NCBI GenBank assembly: GCA_011634665.1
Contig: WAEK01000009.1
Location: forward strand, 859,501 to 923,500
Source of the DNA: Mortierella sp. BCC40632
Taxonomy: Eukaryota > Mortierellomycota > Mortierellomycetes > Mortierellales > Mortierellaceae
DNA: 64,000 nucleotides
Direction of reading: 5' to 3'
Shown here: piece after piece, positions 37,432-47,859 of the stretch
How the letters are laid out: each line of letters begins with the position of its first letter
Position numbering within the stretch: the stretch's first letter is position 1
The notes under the pieces: generated by a model
Told to the model about the DNA's origin: nothing
The model's input: only the letters and a program-made list of their open reading frames with translations
Database searches by the model: none
Program-made: the position numbers and the translations under genes

Positions 37432-39776
37432 ATGCGTTCATGTGCGAAATGGTGTTTGCTGTCTTTGGCGCACCATTCCCAAGTCGGGTCGGGGCGTCCG
37501 TGCCTTGTGTCGACGTTTTCCTCTTTTTTCTCACCTTCTACTGCGTGAGTCCCAAAGAGAATGCACTCTCACACGACTTGAACGGTCCTCTCTTCTTTAT
37601 CTGGTTCATTTAGGATAGCAATCGAAGAAAGCGCGCCTTCTGAACCGGAGGGGAGCCTCGTGCTCCCCAATGACCTGTTTTCTCACCCCCTGAACCCTCT
37701 CAAGAACCCCTTCCAACTGTTGTCGGGCTCGGCTTGTGCAACGGCCACAGCAACCACAACGACTGCGACCACGGATCTGTTGTTGAGCAACAATTGCCTC
37801 ACTCATCCCGGTCATCTCAACGATGGATCCAATGCGGGTGCTCACACCGACAGTGTTGCCAGCCATGCGACGCAACCTTCCCTGGATCCATCAACAGCGG
37901 CTGTCACGTCGACATCAAACTTCTCCATCGCTGACTATTTGGTGCCTGGGCTCCATCTCAAGGTCTGGGATGATTGGCAGGGTGCAGATGATTTCATGTA
38001 AGATGGGCTTGTACTCAAGAACGATACGGCTCTGATGCATAAGAAGGAGGATAGAGCATGATTACGATCAAATTCATGCAGCTCAGAATACCAACGGAGA
38101 ATGTTATTTTCCTTTCTTTCTTTCTCAATACCTGCAGGACTAGTGCTGCCAATGAGACCCAACCGTTTTGGGCGGATCAATGGGTGGCGACAGCGACACA
38201 AGCGGCGTCGACCTCTTCGACCTCCCACCAGCACCACCACCACCGGTATCTGGCCCAGTTCGGAATTCTGGATGGTAATGGTGTTTGGGAGGCAGAAACG
38301 GATGAGGACGAAGACGATCGATTTGTTGGTGTGCCTGCAGAGATGGCCTACGACGAGATGGTCTTTGATCTTGCGCCCTCGGCTTTTGAGACACCTACGA
38401 CCGTCAACGTCGCCGATCTCATTGTTGGACCAGCAACGACCAGTATCTCTGCGGCCTCGGCGTCAGGCTCGGTATCGCCAATTGACCTGGATCTCGGTTT
38501 GACAAGAGACCATCCACACTACAATGATCTGGTCCTGGCAAACTTGTATGGATTTACTGAGCCACTTGAGCTAGATGATTCTGACTCTGGGTCTGACAAC
38601 GAGACTCAAGACGAAGAGGAAGAAAATGTAGACGACAGCGAAGATATGTGTGAAGATGACCTAATCGGAGATTCTTTGGTACAAGGAAATACTGTCCACT
38701 CAAACCATGCGTACACTGGTGTTGAAAATGTAGCGCCGTTAGCTACTCCAGTAGGTGACACCAGCATTGTCGATGCTGAAGAGAGTCAAACACCTTGTGT
38801 TCGAATGGAGAGTAACATGGCTCAAAAGACCAGCGCCATCGCACCCCTAAACGGCGATGCTGGGGCTACATTCGCAAGCAATCTTCCACCTGCAGCAGAT
38901 CCCACAAAGCGGCGGATGGAGGAAGCACTTGCGACACGGATCCTAAACGATCTAGACATTGAGCATATCGATGGACTAATTGGGATCCTAAAAAGCGCTA
39001 GTGCCAATTGCATGCAAGGCGCTTTGGGTAGTGACGGCGACGACGATGACGAGTTGGTGGTAGACTTTGCGATGCTTGACGAAAAGACATTGGTGCAGGT
39101 GTACCAATATCTGGAAGAGTGCTCAATGCAGTCCAAAGGCCCAAACTTTTCAACCCCTTCAGCCGAGAGCAACCTGGACGACATTGCTTCGGAACCAATG
39201 CCCGAGACTCGGAAATCCGTGCGGAACTCACGTCAACGACAAGCTCAAAGGCATAGCCAACGTCAGAAGCATTCAAGGAGACCTTCTGAGGTCCTTGCGC
39301 CTCTACAGAGCGACAAAGGATGTACGGTCCGTCCACGGAGAAGAAGAAATGGTCGATCCAGGACACCAACTCCTGATCTGGTGATGTCAAACTCTAGTCG
39401 ATCCTCATCCATCTCTTCGGCGTCCTCGGCAAGTTCCCCTTCGCCACCACCTTCAATGCATGTTCACTCTGATTCCCGGAACTCAATGGACAAGAATGAT
39501 TATCATTATTCGTACTTTTCGTCGATGGAGCCGACAGGACAACATGGTGGTCTGGGCATGTTCACATCCGAGAAGGGCCAAGTTGAGGATAGGATCTCTG
39601 GCCCATTGGCTTTCTCTTATCATCAGGACAATAATGGCAAGCAGCCTAATACTTTTTCTCGTGTGTTGGACGTTACGGATGACCAATCCTCGACACTTGG
39701 AGCGGCTTGCAAGAAACAGAATGGACATGTCCAAGGGTTGGATGAAGATGTTGAGATTGATATTGTAGGCTTTTAA
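37432..39776 (+). CDS. Unidentified acidic, disordered protein
   Basis: The last two exons, 37614-37997 and 38138-39776, are well supported by phase and splice sites (GTAAGA donor, CTGCAG acceptor). A first exon 37432-37544 ending at GTGAGT joins in phase 2 across a 69-base intron. The true start could instead be an upstream in-frame ATG at 37075 or lie in another exon. The product, about 711 residues from 37432, has a FSIADYLVPGLHLKVWDDW segment, then FWADQW, an acidic stretch (DSDSGSDNETQDEEEEN), an Arg/Gln-rich stretch (RNSRQRQAQRHSQRQKH) and a Ser-rich part before an acidic end (DEDVEIDIVGF). No known domain is recognised. The acid and base blocks suggest a nuclear regulator; this is inference. 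Confidence 0.6.
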
Positions 39777-41224
39777 GGCAGAAGGAGAGGCATGCCCTAT
39801 TTTTTTTTTTTTTTTTTGTTTTTTTGGTACTGTTATTATTTTTTTTCTCTCTTCACAAAAGCAAATTGTTGACCGCTCTTTGGCCCTACCCTGCCACCTT
39901 TCAAAAGGAAATGATATCTTGCCAAACAGTGTGTGTCTTGTATGAAAAAGAAAAGAAAGAGTCATTTATCCCCCTCCCTCCCCCCCCCCTTCTTCTTCTT
40001 CTATCATGTTGTGTGAAGTTTATATTTTTGAACAAAAAAAAAGTTATTTTGTAAAAAGCAAATCTCTCACTCACTCACTCACTCACTCACTCACTCACTC
40101 ACTCACTCACTCACTCACTCACTCATTCTTTTTTTTTTTTTTTTTTTTTTTTTTTCTGCGAATCAAACGAGGTTGACTGGGCACTACTTTTTTTATGTTT
40201 TGTAGAGAACAAGAGTCGTTTAATGCTTGGCCTCCATTCATTAAAAAAAAAATAATAAAAAAAGAAATAAGAGAGTGAGAGTGAGAGAGAGAGAGAGAAC
40301 CAAGTCCAGTTTGAATTTCTCACATTTCGTGAGAGAAACAGGAACAACAACAACAAAAAAATACAAACAAACCCCTGTCCTCTCTTTGATTTGCGTAAAG
40401 GACAATCTCGAAACAAGGCCAACCCAAGAAAAGAGAGAAAGACCAGAGGTGATGCGTTCAAGGTCATTTAAGAGCTGCAGACCGCTGCACGGTGGTTTGG
40501 GCGGGGGTACATACTGTTTATCGTGAACGCAACCTTTTTTTTTTCACAAAGTAAACTCCTTTTTTTTTTTCTCTCTTTTTTTGCTCCTCAATGGTAGGTT
40601 AGTCCTTTAGAAAAAAAATATATATCGAGATATTTGTCTCGTCACTTGATCAGTCGCAAAGTATTTGGTAGCGAGTCTGTAAAAGTTTGTGCATGGTACC
40701 AACTAATTATTAAAAAAAAAAAAAACCCTTCCATCTAGTAACTACTAGAACAGTTTGATCTTTGAAAAATAAAAAAATAAAAATAAAAAAGATGATACTC
40801 CTGATCCAGTCAACTGCTGCCAGTGCGATAGTAAATCTGAATTAATCCTTCTGGCATAATCTGTGCGACAGATGAGTTGAGGGAAGTCAGGAATATAAAA
40901 TAAAATAATGCCGAGATCTCGGACTAGGGTAAACTAGAAACAAGAGCTTGTGTAACATGAATAGATGCCATTGGATGCCCAATGAGTGGCATTTGAGACG
41001 GTCGCCCGCAAGTCGTTTTATTACAGCTTGGATATATAAAAAAAATGCACCTTTTTTTTTCTTTAGCTCTACGAGGGCTCGTTTTCTTTTTGATGGCTAA
41101 ATGGATACTATCCAAGCGTCGTCAGGCTGAACGGACGTTAGACTTGAGGGCACTCTAAAGCGGATCCACGGTAGAATTATTTTTTTTTTTGGTCCGAAAG
41201 ACCTAATTCCTTCCCTTGTCTCAT
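39777..41224. other. Convergent 3' region
   Basis: This lies between the unidentified gene (plus) and RPL10 (minus), both ending here. It holds a TCAC tetranucleotide array, T and A runs and A/T-rich sequence. No gene is supported. Confidence 0.6.
40064..40125. repeat. (TCAC)n tetranucleotide array
   Basis: About fifteen perfect TCAC/CTCA units, followed directly by a T run of about 28 bases. Confidence 0.95.
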
Positions 41225-41875
41225 TTATGCACGAAGGAGCTTTTGGAAATGGTTGGCAAGAGGTCCCCTCGTGTTGAGGTACTTGACATTGTTTCCATCA
41301 GGTTGAACCAGACCAGCTGAACGCTTCTCAACAAATTCTTCTCGCGACAACTTGGTGAAACCCCACTTCTTGGAGACAACAATCTTTTGACGTCCTGCAA
41401 ACTTGAACTTGGCACGACGAAGAGACTCGATCACAATCGCTCTGTTCGAGTCCTTGGTACGGATGGAAAAGATGACTTGACCAATGTTCACACGAGCAGC
41501 GGTGCCCATGGGCTTACCATAGGCACCACGCATACCGGTTTGGAGACGATCCGCACCGGCACAGGACAACATCTTGTTGATACGAAGGACATGGAAGGGG
41601 TGAAGTCGGACACGCATATGGAACGAATCCTTGCCAGAGTTCTTTGAGATGTACTTGTTGGCACAGATACGACCGGCCTCCAGAGCCTCAGAAGTGATTT
41701 GTTGCTTTTCGTCGCAGAGCAAGTGAACGCAGAGAGGGAATTCGTCAACGCTGGCCTTCTTCCTGCCCAAGTCGTAGATACGAATCTTTGGATCAGGAAC
41801 ACCACGGCAGAACCGTGACTTTGGATAGGCCTTGTTCTTTTGGTATCTGTAGCAGCGAGCAGGACGGCGACCCAT
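41225..41875 (-). CDS. RPL10: 60S ribosomal protein uL16 (L10)
   Basis: One uninterrupted exon of 216 residues, the usual family length. It opens [20 protein letters not shown] and contains [20 protein letters not shown], the [20 protein letters not shown] core, [17 protein letters not shown] and SREEFVEKR, all diagnostic for eukaryotic uL16. The protein sits in the large subunit near the tRNA corridor and is loaded late in 60S maturation. Coding sequence is unusually C-ending at third positions compared with neighbours, as expected for a highly expressed gene. The upstream stretch on this strand is CT-rich, matching the leader pattern. No disruption is seen. Confidence 0.97.
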   Translation of the reverse strand: MGRRPARCYRYQKNKAYPKSRFCRGVPDPKIRIYDLGRKKASVDEFPLCVHLLCDEKQQITSEALEAGRICANKYISKNSGKDSFHMRVRLHPFHVLRINKMLSCAGADRLQTGMRGAYGKPMGTAARVNIGQVIFSIRTKDSNRAIVIESLRRAKFKFAGRQKIVVSKKWGFTKLSREEFVEKRSAGLVQPDGNNVKYLNTRGPLANHFQKLLRA

Positions 41876-42202
41876 GTTTGGTGGTGGTGGTGGTGGTAGT
41901 GCTAGTGGTGGGTGACTGAGTGAATGGGGGAGAAAGTACGAAGGAGAGTGTTTGAGGAATGGAGAAGAGTAAATGTGAATGAGAAAGAGAAAGAGAAGAC
42001 AAAGTGCGAGAGAAGAGGGATGAAATATAGGTTTCCATGAGTCCCCGCAGCAGAGTGAATGGAAGCATTACTAAGCAATGCGAGATCACGTGGAGGAAAT
42101 GATGACCATGGAAAAAAAAAAAAAAAAAAAAAGGCATTTTTTTTTTTTTTTTCTCCTGTTCCATCTGTTACACTTGTCAAAAAAAAAATAATAATAATAA
42201 TA
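41876..42202. other. Short divergent promoter region between RPL10 and OTU1
   Basis: About 330 bases separate the two start codons. They hold CT-rich sequence on the RPL10 side, paired A and T runs near 42112-42151 and ATAAT repeats just before the OTU1 start. Confidence 0.6.
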
Positions 42203-44700
42203 ATGAGATTACGACTTCGACATAGAGATGGCCAGGGCACAGTAACCTCTCTTAACCCACAATCAACATTACTCGATCTTCAGGTGAGCGGTTCATCCCA
42301 GAGAATCCCGCGCCCTGAAGGGAAATGCTCAGACCATCCCATGTGTTTGTCTAAACCATAATTCTTTCCCTCCCATGGCGGAGTTTTTTTTTTTCTGTCT
42401 TGCCTTGTCATTGTCTTTTTCTTATTAAGCATGCAATCACCAGTACCCTCAACATTCCTGGATCCCTGTTCGAATGTAGGTTGGCATCAGTTTAATGGAT
42501 GGACCGTGGCGTTTCTGTTTTTATGTGTGCGTGATGAGCATCAGTCTGGCTTTTTCTTCCTTTTTTTGGTCACGTCTCCTTGAGAAGAAGAGCACACGTC
42601 CAGCCAAGACAGTCTGACTAATCCTTCTCATCGGTACCCCCCCCATCACCACTACCCACCTCCTTTCCCTCCTCTCACCTCTCCACGACAGTGCGCTTTG
42701 GATACCCCCCACGAGTCTTGACCACCAACAGCACCTTGTCTCAGCAAAGTCTAGAAAGCCTAGGGATCAGAGATGGTGATATGATCATGGTCTCTGAGGG
42801 AATCAGCCCTAGCATTCCTGACAACAGCTCTGTCTCAACCAATACTGTTGCTGCTGCTGCTGCTGTTGCATCACCTTCTTTGCCTAGGAATGTCGTACAA
42901 AATGTCCAAGCGCCTGTTCTGGAGAGCAGACCAAAGGAACAAAGGTCTTCCGATCCAACACCTCCTCCTCCTCCTGTAGCAAACACCAACACAGGTGGCA
43001 GTGCTGCTGGAATTCGAGTGCAAGATCTTGGATATCTTGTCGTTCGCGTAAGGCAAAGGTATTTTGGGGCAGTATTCTTTTTGCTTCTTATTATTCTTTT
43101 ATACTAGCTATTCATCATAGTTGACCTGTCTTTGTTAGGAGGTAGAAGATGACAATAGCTGTCTGTTCAATGCAATCGCCTATACGATTGACCAGTCAAT
43201 GAAGACCAATATCCAAGGCCTTCGAAAACTAGTCGCTCAAGCAATCGAGGCAAATCCCGAAAGAGTACACTGACGCCGTGCTAGGGTAAGGGTCAAAAGG
43301 ACACGTCATCCAAGGATATATATTTTTTTTTTATTGAAAGACGTTTTTTTTTTTTTTTTTTTCTTTTTTGCTGACTATTATTCATTCGCGTCTTTGGGGA
43401 CTTTTTAAGCCGGCCTAGGAAAGAATACTGTGATTGGATTCAGAGAGAACAGCTGGGGGTGGCGCCATAGGTAGGAGTTGTTCAAAAAAAAAAGTCAAAG
43501 TTTCTGAATGTGCCGCAGTCAAACCGTCTCCGAAAAAAAAAAAAAAACCGATTTCTAAGCAAGTCCTGGGGAACACACTGCTGCCTATAGAACTCGCCAT
43601 CTTTTCTGAGCACTACAAAGTTGGTAAAGAGACACTTTTTTCCTCTAGGACTCCTAGACTCGATTCTTTTTCCCCATCGCGTTTATGTGGACCTATTTTT
43701 TTTTTTTTTTTTTTTTTTGTAATAATAATATAGAAATCGACAGTATCGAAGTGTCTAGCACAAGAGTAGACCGGTTTGGTAGAGCCAATCAATCTCCTTG
43801 ACCTTTTTCTGAAAAAAAAAAAAAAAAAACGCGCCTGTGAAAGCAATGCTTTTGGTTCTAATGCTGCACCTTTTGGTCATGACTTTTTATTATTTATTAT
43901 TTTTTAGGAGAAGGGAAATTCAGTCAACGAGCTATCCTCATGTATAGGTAAAAAGAAAAGAAAAGAAACGTTGCCTCAAAGAAGACTTTTATATACTATA
44001 CCAGTCATCTTCTCATCTGTCTGCTTTTTAGATCCTAACTCTTCCTCATTCTTTACAATCTCTTATCACACACAATACCCCATTTATGCTGACAATAGTG
44101 GTATCCGTAAGTATCCTCTCTGGCCATATGATTCTCCCATCCTTCCTCTTGACTTGAAGGGTTCTCACTCATCTCAAAATTTTCGTTCGTGTAGATTATG
44201 ATGCAGTAGCTCTTACCCCCGGCTATGACCTCCCGTCCGATTGCGATCAAACACAGTTTGATTGCGATGCAGAGTACATTGTCAAGACTGGAATCCAACT
44301 CGCTGAGAGATTGAGAAAGGTACATGAATAACTGGATACTCGACTAGGGTGTGTGTGTGTGTGTGTGTGGAGGGGTTACCTACTCGAAATTGGACATTGA
44401 CTTGCTTGATGAACGCGACCAATTATATTTGTACCAACTTTTTCTAGGCTCACAAGTTTACGGATCTGGCTACCTTCACACTTCGCTGTTCTACTTGTCA
44501 GGTTGGTCTACGAGGCCAGAAAGATGCGCATCAGCATGCCATGGATACGATGCATGTTGCCTTGTAAGAATTTGGATGTTACTATGATGCTGTTGCTGCT
44601 GTTATTGTTGTTGTTATTGATGTTGCTGTTGTTGTTGTTTTTAGAAAAACTAAACTAACCCTCGTGTTTTTTTTTGTTCCTTAGTGAGGAGTATGTTTAA
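42203..44700 (+). CDS. OTU1: OTU1/YOD1-type deubiquitinase with three frame breaks
   Basis: Twelve exons: 42203-42283, 42430-42475, 42692-43047, 43139-43285, 43410-43470, 43591-43623, 43734-43778, 43908-43947, 44099-44106, 44195-44319, 44448-44563, 44685-44700 (about 357 residues). The order matches Otu1/YOD1: an N-terminal UBX-like region (MRLRLRHRDGQ, LGIRDGDMIMVSEG), the OTU catalytic start EVEDDNSCLFNAIAYTI with Cys in DNSC, the His segment SGIHYDAVALTPG, and a C-terminal C2H2 finger (CSTCQVGLRGQKDAHQHAM). The family trims ubiquitin chains with Cdc48/p97 in ER-associated degradation. Family frame is lost near 43261-43266 (one base too many, giving TGA), near 43440-43453 (13 bases where 15 are expected) and at a G5 run at 43454-43458 (one base too many). 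These sum to zero. Pseudogene or sequence error. Confidence 0.8.
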
Positions 44701-44974
44701 GCGGGACACAACCAAGCGTTTCATCGACAGTAACCCATTGCCGAGAGGTACAAAAGATGAATAAAGTGTGTGGCTTCCCACGGACCTTCTGTGACCAAAT
44801 GGGAGTTGAGAGAGAGAGAGAGTTCTTGCCAGTGCGTGGGATGGGGGGAGGGGAGGGGGCAAAAGAAAAGGGAAAAGGGAGAGAGAGAGAGAACGAGAGA
44901 AAGAGAGAAAGTGGGCGGTATAAAGGTTACTCACCAGTTTCAAATGGAGTCGAGCGCGAACACGCCCAATAGCA
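44701..44974. promoter_or_regulatory. Short intergenic leader before F-box-like gene
   Basis: 274 bases between the OTU1 stop and the next start on the same strand. GA-rich rather than CT-rich on the plus strand, the exception to the leader pattern. Confidence 0.4.
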
Positions 44975-47689
44975 ATGAATCAGGAGCACTCGGCCATCCG
45001 CGACAAAGATGCCACAAAGTCATCCTCAAGTCTACGACGAGCTCAAACTCTTTCTATTCCTATTCCTATTCCTATTTCTCCTCCTTCTCCATTCGGCATG
45101 ACTTTGCCTGTGTCTCGGGCTCTTGCCGTCGCCGAGATCCTTGAACGGTGTTTGTCATTCCTCCCACAGATTATCCTTCGCCGGATTGCATGTCTTGTCT
45201 CCAAGGAATGGTTTGCCATCTCTCGACGATTAATCCTCCATTCGCTTCAATGGTCTGACACGGCCATCGTCAAGCCCTCCGTGACCACCCCTCCTGTGAG
45301 AGAGCCTTTACGCCCGCCGTTCTTTCTCTGGACAGATGCCTTGATACCCACAAGGGAGCAGATTCTGGACGACCTCCGAAACAAAGGCTCGCTAACCTGT
45401 ACCCTCTCTTACCAATGGCCACTACGTTACTTTAACCACACCACCTCAGAGAGCGACCTCCTCAACGAGAGCGCCATGTTGCCTCGCGACCGAGCACGTA
45501 GGAATCTGATTTGGGCAGTCAAGACACTGTCCCAAAGTAGGAACAGAGCAATGCTCGCGCTCCTCAACCTAGAGATCCACAACTTGGATGACTTTGAGAC
45601 GTTTTTACAACCCATGATTGAGTGTTGGGGAATAGGCAGCAGTCTAGTCTCCATGCGGCTGACCAACGTGGACCTAGTCATTTTGCCTGTCTGGGATATT
45701 CTGGAGCAGTGCCTGTGCCTAGAATCTCTTTCCATTGAGAGTGCATCCAACAATTTCTGGCTGGTGTTATCCCAGTCAAGAAAGAGCTCTTCTTCTTCGG
45801 GAGCATCAGCATCACAAGAGGGTGGAGAATCCTCCACAGAGTCTGCATCCCCAGTCATGGAGACGCGTACAACCCATGGAGCGACCAAGGACGAATGGCA
45901 ATCTGTCCACCAAAAGGTTTCAAAGCAACAGTTCAGACTTCAAAAGTTTTTTTTACGGGGTTCTCATCTCACAGAGAAAACATTGTTCACCATCCTTCGA
46001 CATTCTCCCAGACTATCAGATCTCAGCATTCAAGCCCCATCCCTTGATGGTGATATCGAAACATTCATGGAGGCCGAGGCCATGAATGCAGCCTTTGATG
46101 TTGACTTTGGGACCGTTCTGGAACCTGAATTTTCTACATTGGATGATTCAATCTCTTTTACGTCTCAACGGGTCCTGTGCAATAACGACATGTCGTTTTT
46201 TCACCGTCTTTCAAGTCTATTCGGTCCTCAGCTTTGTGCCTTGCATTTTTCCAGGACACATCAAAAACTGACCTCGGATCAGGTCCGGACCATACTCTAT
46301 GCGTTTCCTAATGTTCAACAATGGCGACTGGTATGGCAGGACCTTCCACAAGGTAGACTTATGCAGGACTTGACCAAGTTTACATTTAATCGATTAACAG
46401 CCCTTGAAATATTACCCTTTATGGATTGGACTCCACGTTTGGGTGACACTCTTCACGAGTTTCTTTGTGAAAGTCCGTTGTTGTTGCATCTCAAAGCTGG
46501 ATCCATCGCCTATTATGTTGAAAACATGGATATGAATGAGGCACTGGGTCGGCGCCAGAACCGACGACATACTACCAAGTACGAGATGCTTGAAGGCTCA
46601 AATGGACACTGGAATCATAGAGATGGACAAGAGAGCGATTCAGAAGAACCCTTTGGTTCCACTCGCACAGAGACATCCTCTTCTCCATCCTTGTTAGAGA
46701 TGACATTTCCACAAACGTCAATGGCTCAGTTGGATGGTCAATGGAAACCTCGAGTATGGGCTTGTCGGAACTTGAAGACGTTGCATCTGGAGGTGGCCTC
46801 GAGAAGACCGGCGCATATTCACCAAGGATCCTCAAGTGGGTTCCGAAACCGGCATCGACGTTCCTTTGTTACCTCACCTTCGTCCTGGCGGCTCCCTTCT
46901 TGGAGATCCTCGCAACGTCCAGTCAATGGAGATTCTATTCGTCAGGATGAACAGGACGATGCAGAGTTCTCGATTGCCGATAACTCGCCCTATCTTTCTA
47001 GAATCGTGTATGGTTATATTGCTCGACTCTGTCCCAATTTAATCGATCTCCAGATTCGAGGATACCGACTTAATATGACGCTTCGTGGAGGATTCTGTCT
47101 ATTGACACGATTGAGACAGTTGAAACGGTTGTCAATTGCTCAGTATGATTGTCAATTCAAGGAAAGAGATATCTTGCCCTGGATTGTGAAGCGTCCCACA
47201 TTACGAATGCGATTAGAATGGCGATTGGTTCTGGCGGGTTGGCGAGTCTTTCCTGGGAAGAGACCTTTGGATCGAACCGAGATGGATCATGACACCCCCA
47301 CAACCCATAGGAACCCACGAAAGAATAGGATTCGGGAACAGGTGGTAAAGGAGGGTCCATTGAAAGATTCAGAGAGGATGCCAGTGACCCAGATACCCAG
47401 GAACACAACACTATTGAGCCAAGAGGACCAAAGTGAAGAAGATATTGACTTTACCAAGCTTGGATTTATGGCGGATGTAGAGGAGGAGCTCCAACGGATC
47501 ATTGCTGTCAAGACGTCCGAGACAAAGGAGACATGGCCCGAGTTGGAGAGTGTCAAGTTGGTGTATGGAAATAGTTTTCGACACAAGGGGATTGACATTC
47601 TTGTGAACAGGGCCTTTGTTCGGAAGCAATTTCGGAAACATCGTCCAGGCACAGACTTTCAATGGGTGTTTTGGCACCACCAGTTCTAA
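44975..47689 (+). CDS. F-box-like protein with leucine-rich region
   Basis: One uninterrupted exon of 904 residues. An F-box-like helix bundle lies near residues 48-90 (VAEILERCLSFLPQIILRRI, then LVSKEWFAISRRLI). F-boxes bind Skp1 in SCF ubiquitin ligases. Downstream, repeated short leucine-containing stretches such as LESLSIESASNNFWL, RLSDLSIQ, LTALEILPFM and LKTLHLEV are spaced like irregular leucine-rich repeats, the usual substrate-binding part. Several Ser-rich loops interrupt them. The C-terminal part reads WPELESVKLVYG before a basic tail. F-box/LRR proteins of this size are common in early-diverging fungi. The start is the only in-frame ATG before the F-box apart from an internal one at residue 42. 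Confidence 0.8.
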   Translation: MNQEHSAIRDKDATKSSSSLRRAQTLSIPIPIPISPPSPFGMTLPVSRALAVAEILERCLSFLPQIILRRIACLVSKEWFAISRRLILHSLQWSDTAIVKPSVTTPPVREPLRPPFFLWTDALIPTREQILDDLRNKGSLTCTLSYQWPLRYFNHTTSESDLLNESAMLPRDRARRNLIWAVKTLSQSRNRAMLALLNLEIHNLDDFETFLQPMIECWGIGSSLVSMRLTNVDLVILPVWDILEQCLCLESLSIESASNNFWLVLSQSRKSSSSSGASASQEGGESSTESASPVMETRTTHGATKDEWQSVHQKVSKQQFRLQKFFLRGSHLTEKTLFTILRHSPRLSDLSIQAPSLDGDIETFMEAEAMNAAFDVDFGTVLEPEFSTLDDSISFTSQRVLCNNDMSFFHRLSSLFGPQLCALHFSRTHQKLTSDQVRTILYAFPNVQQWRLVWQDLPQGRLMQDLTKFTFNRLTALEILPFMDWTPRLGDTLHEFLCESPLLLHLKAGSIAYYVENMDMNEALGRRQNRRHTTKYEMLEGSNGHWNHRDGQESDSEEPFGSTRTETSSSPSLLEMTFPQTSMAQLDGQWKPRVWACRNLKTLHLEVASRRPAHIHQGSSSGFRNRHRRSFVTSPSSWRLPSWRSSQRPVNGDSIRQDEQDDAEFSIADNSPYLSRIVYGYIARLCPNLIDLQIRGYRLNMTLRGGFCLLTRLRQLKRLSIAQYDCQFKERDILPWIVKRPTLRMRLEWRLVLAGWRVFPGKRPLDRTEMDHDTPTTHRNPRKNRIREQVVKEGPLKDSERMPVTQIPRNTTLLSQEDQSEEDIDFTKLGFMADVEEELQRIIAVKTSETKETWPELESVKLVYGNSFRHKGIDILVNRAFVRKQFRKHRPGTDFQWVFWHHQF

Positions 47690-47794
47690 AGAATGTTGTA
47701 TGAGTGTATGAAGAGAAGGAGGAGGAGAAACGAGAAGAGAAAAATAAAAACCAGTCGCGCGCGCAGCTTTGTCACTTGTAAATAGGGCCCTTGG

Positions 47795-47825
<31 letters not shown>

Positions 47826-47859
47826 CTCTCCTCTCTTTTTATTTTTGATCGTTCAAACC

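Noticed and set aside
41488..41805. Minus-strand frame overlapping RPL10
   Set aside because: Shadow of the RPL10 coding sequence in another frame.
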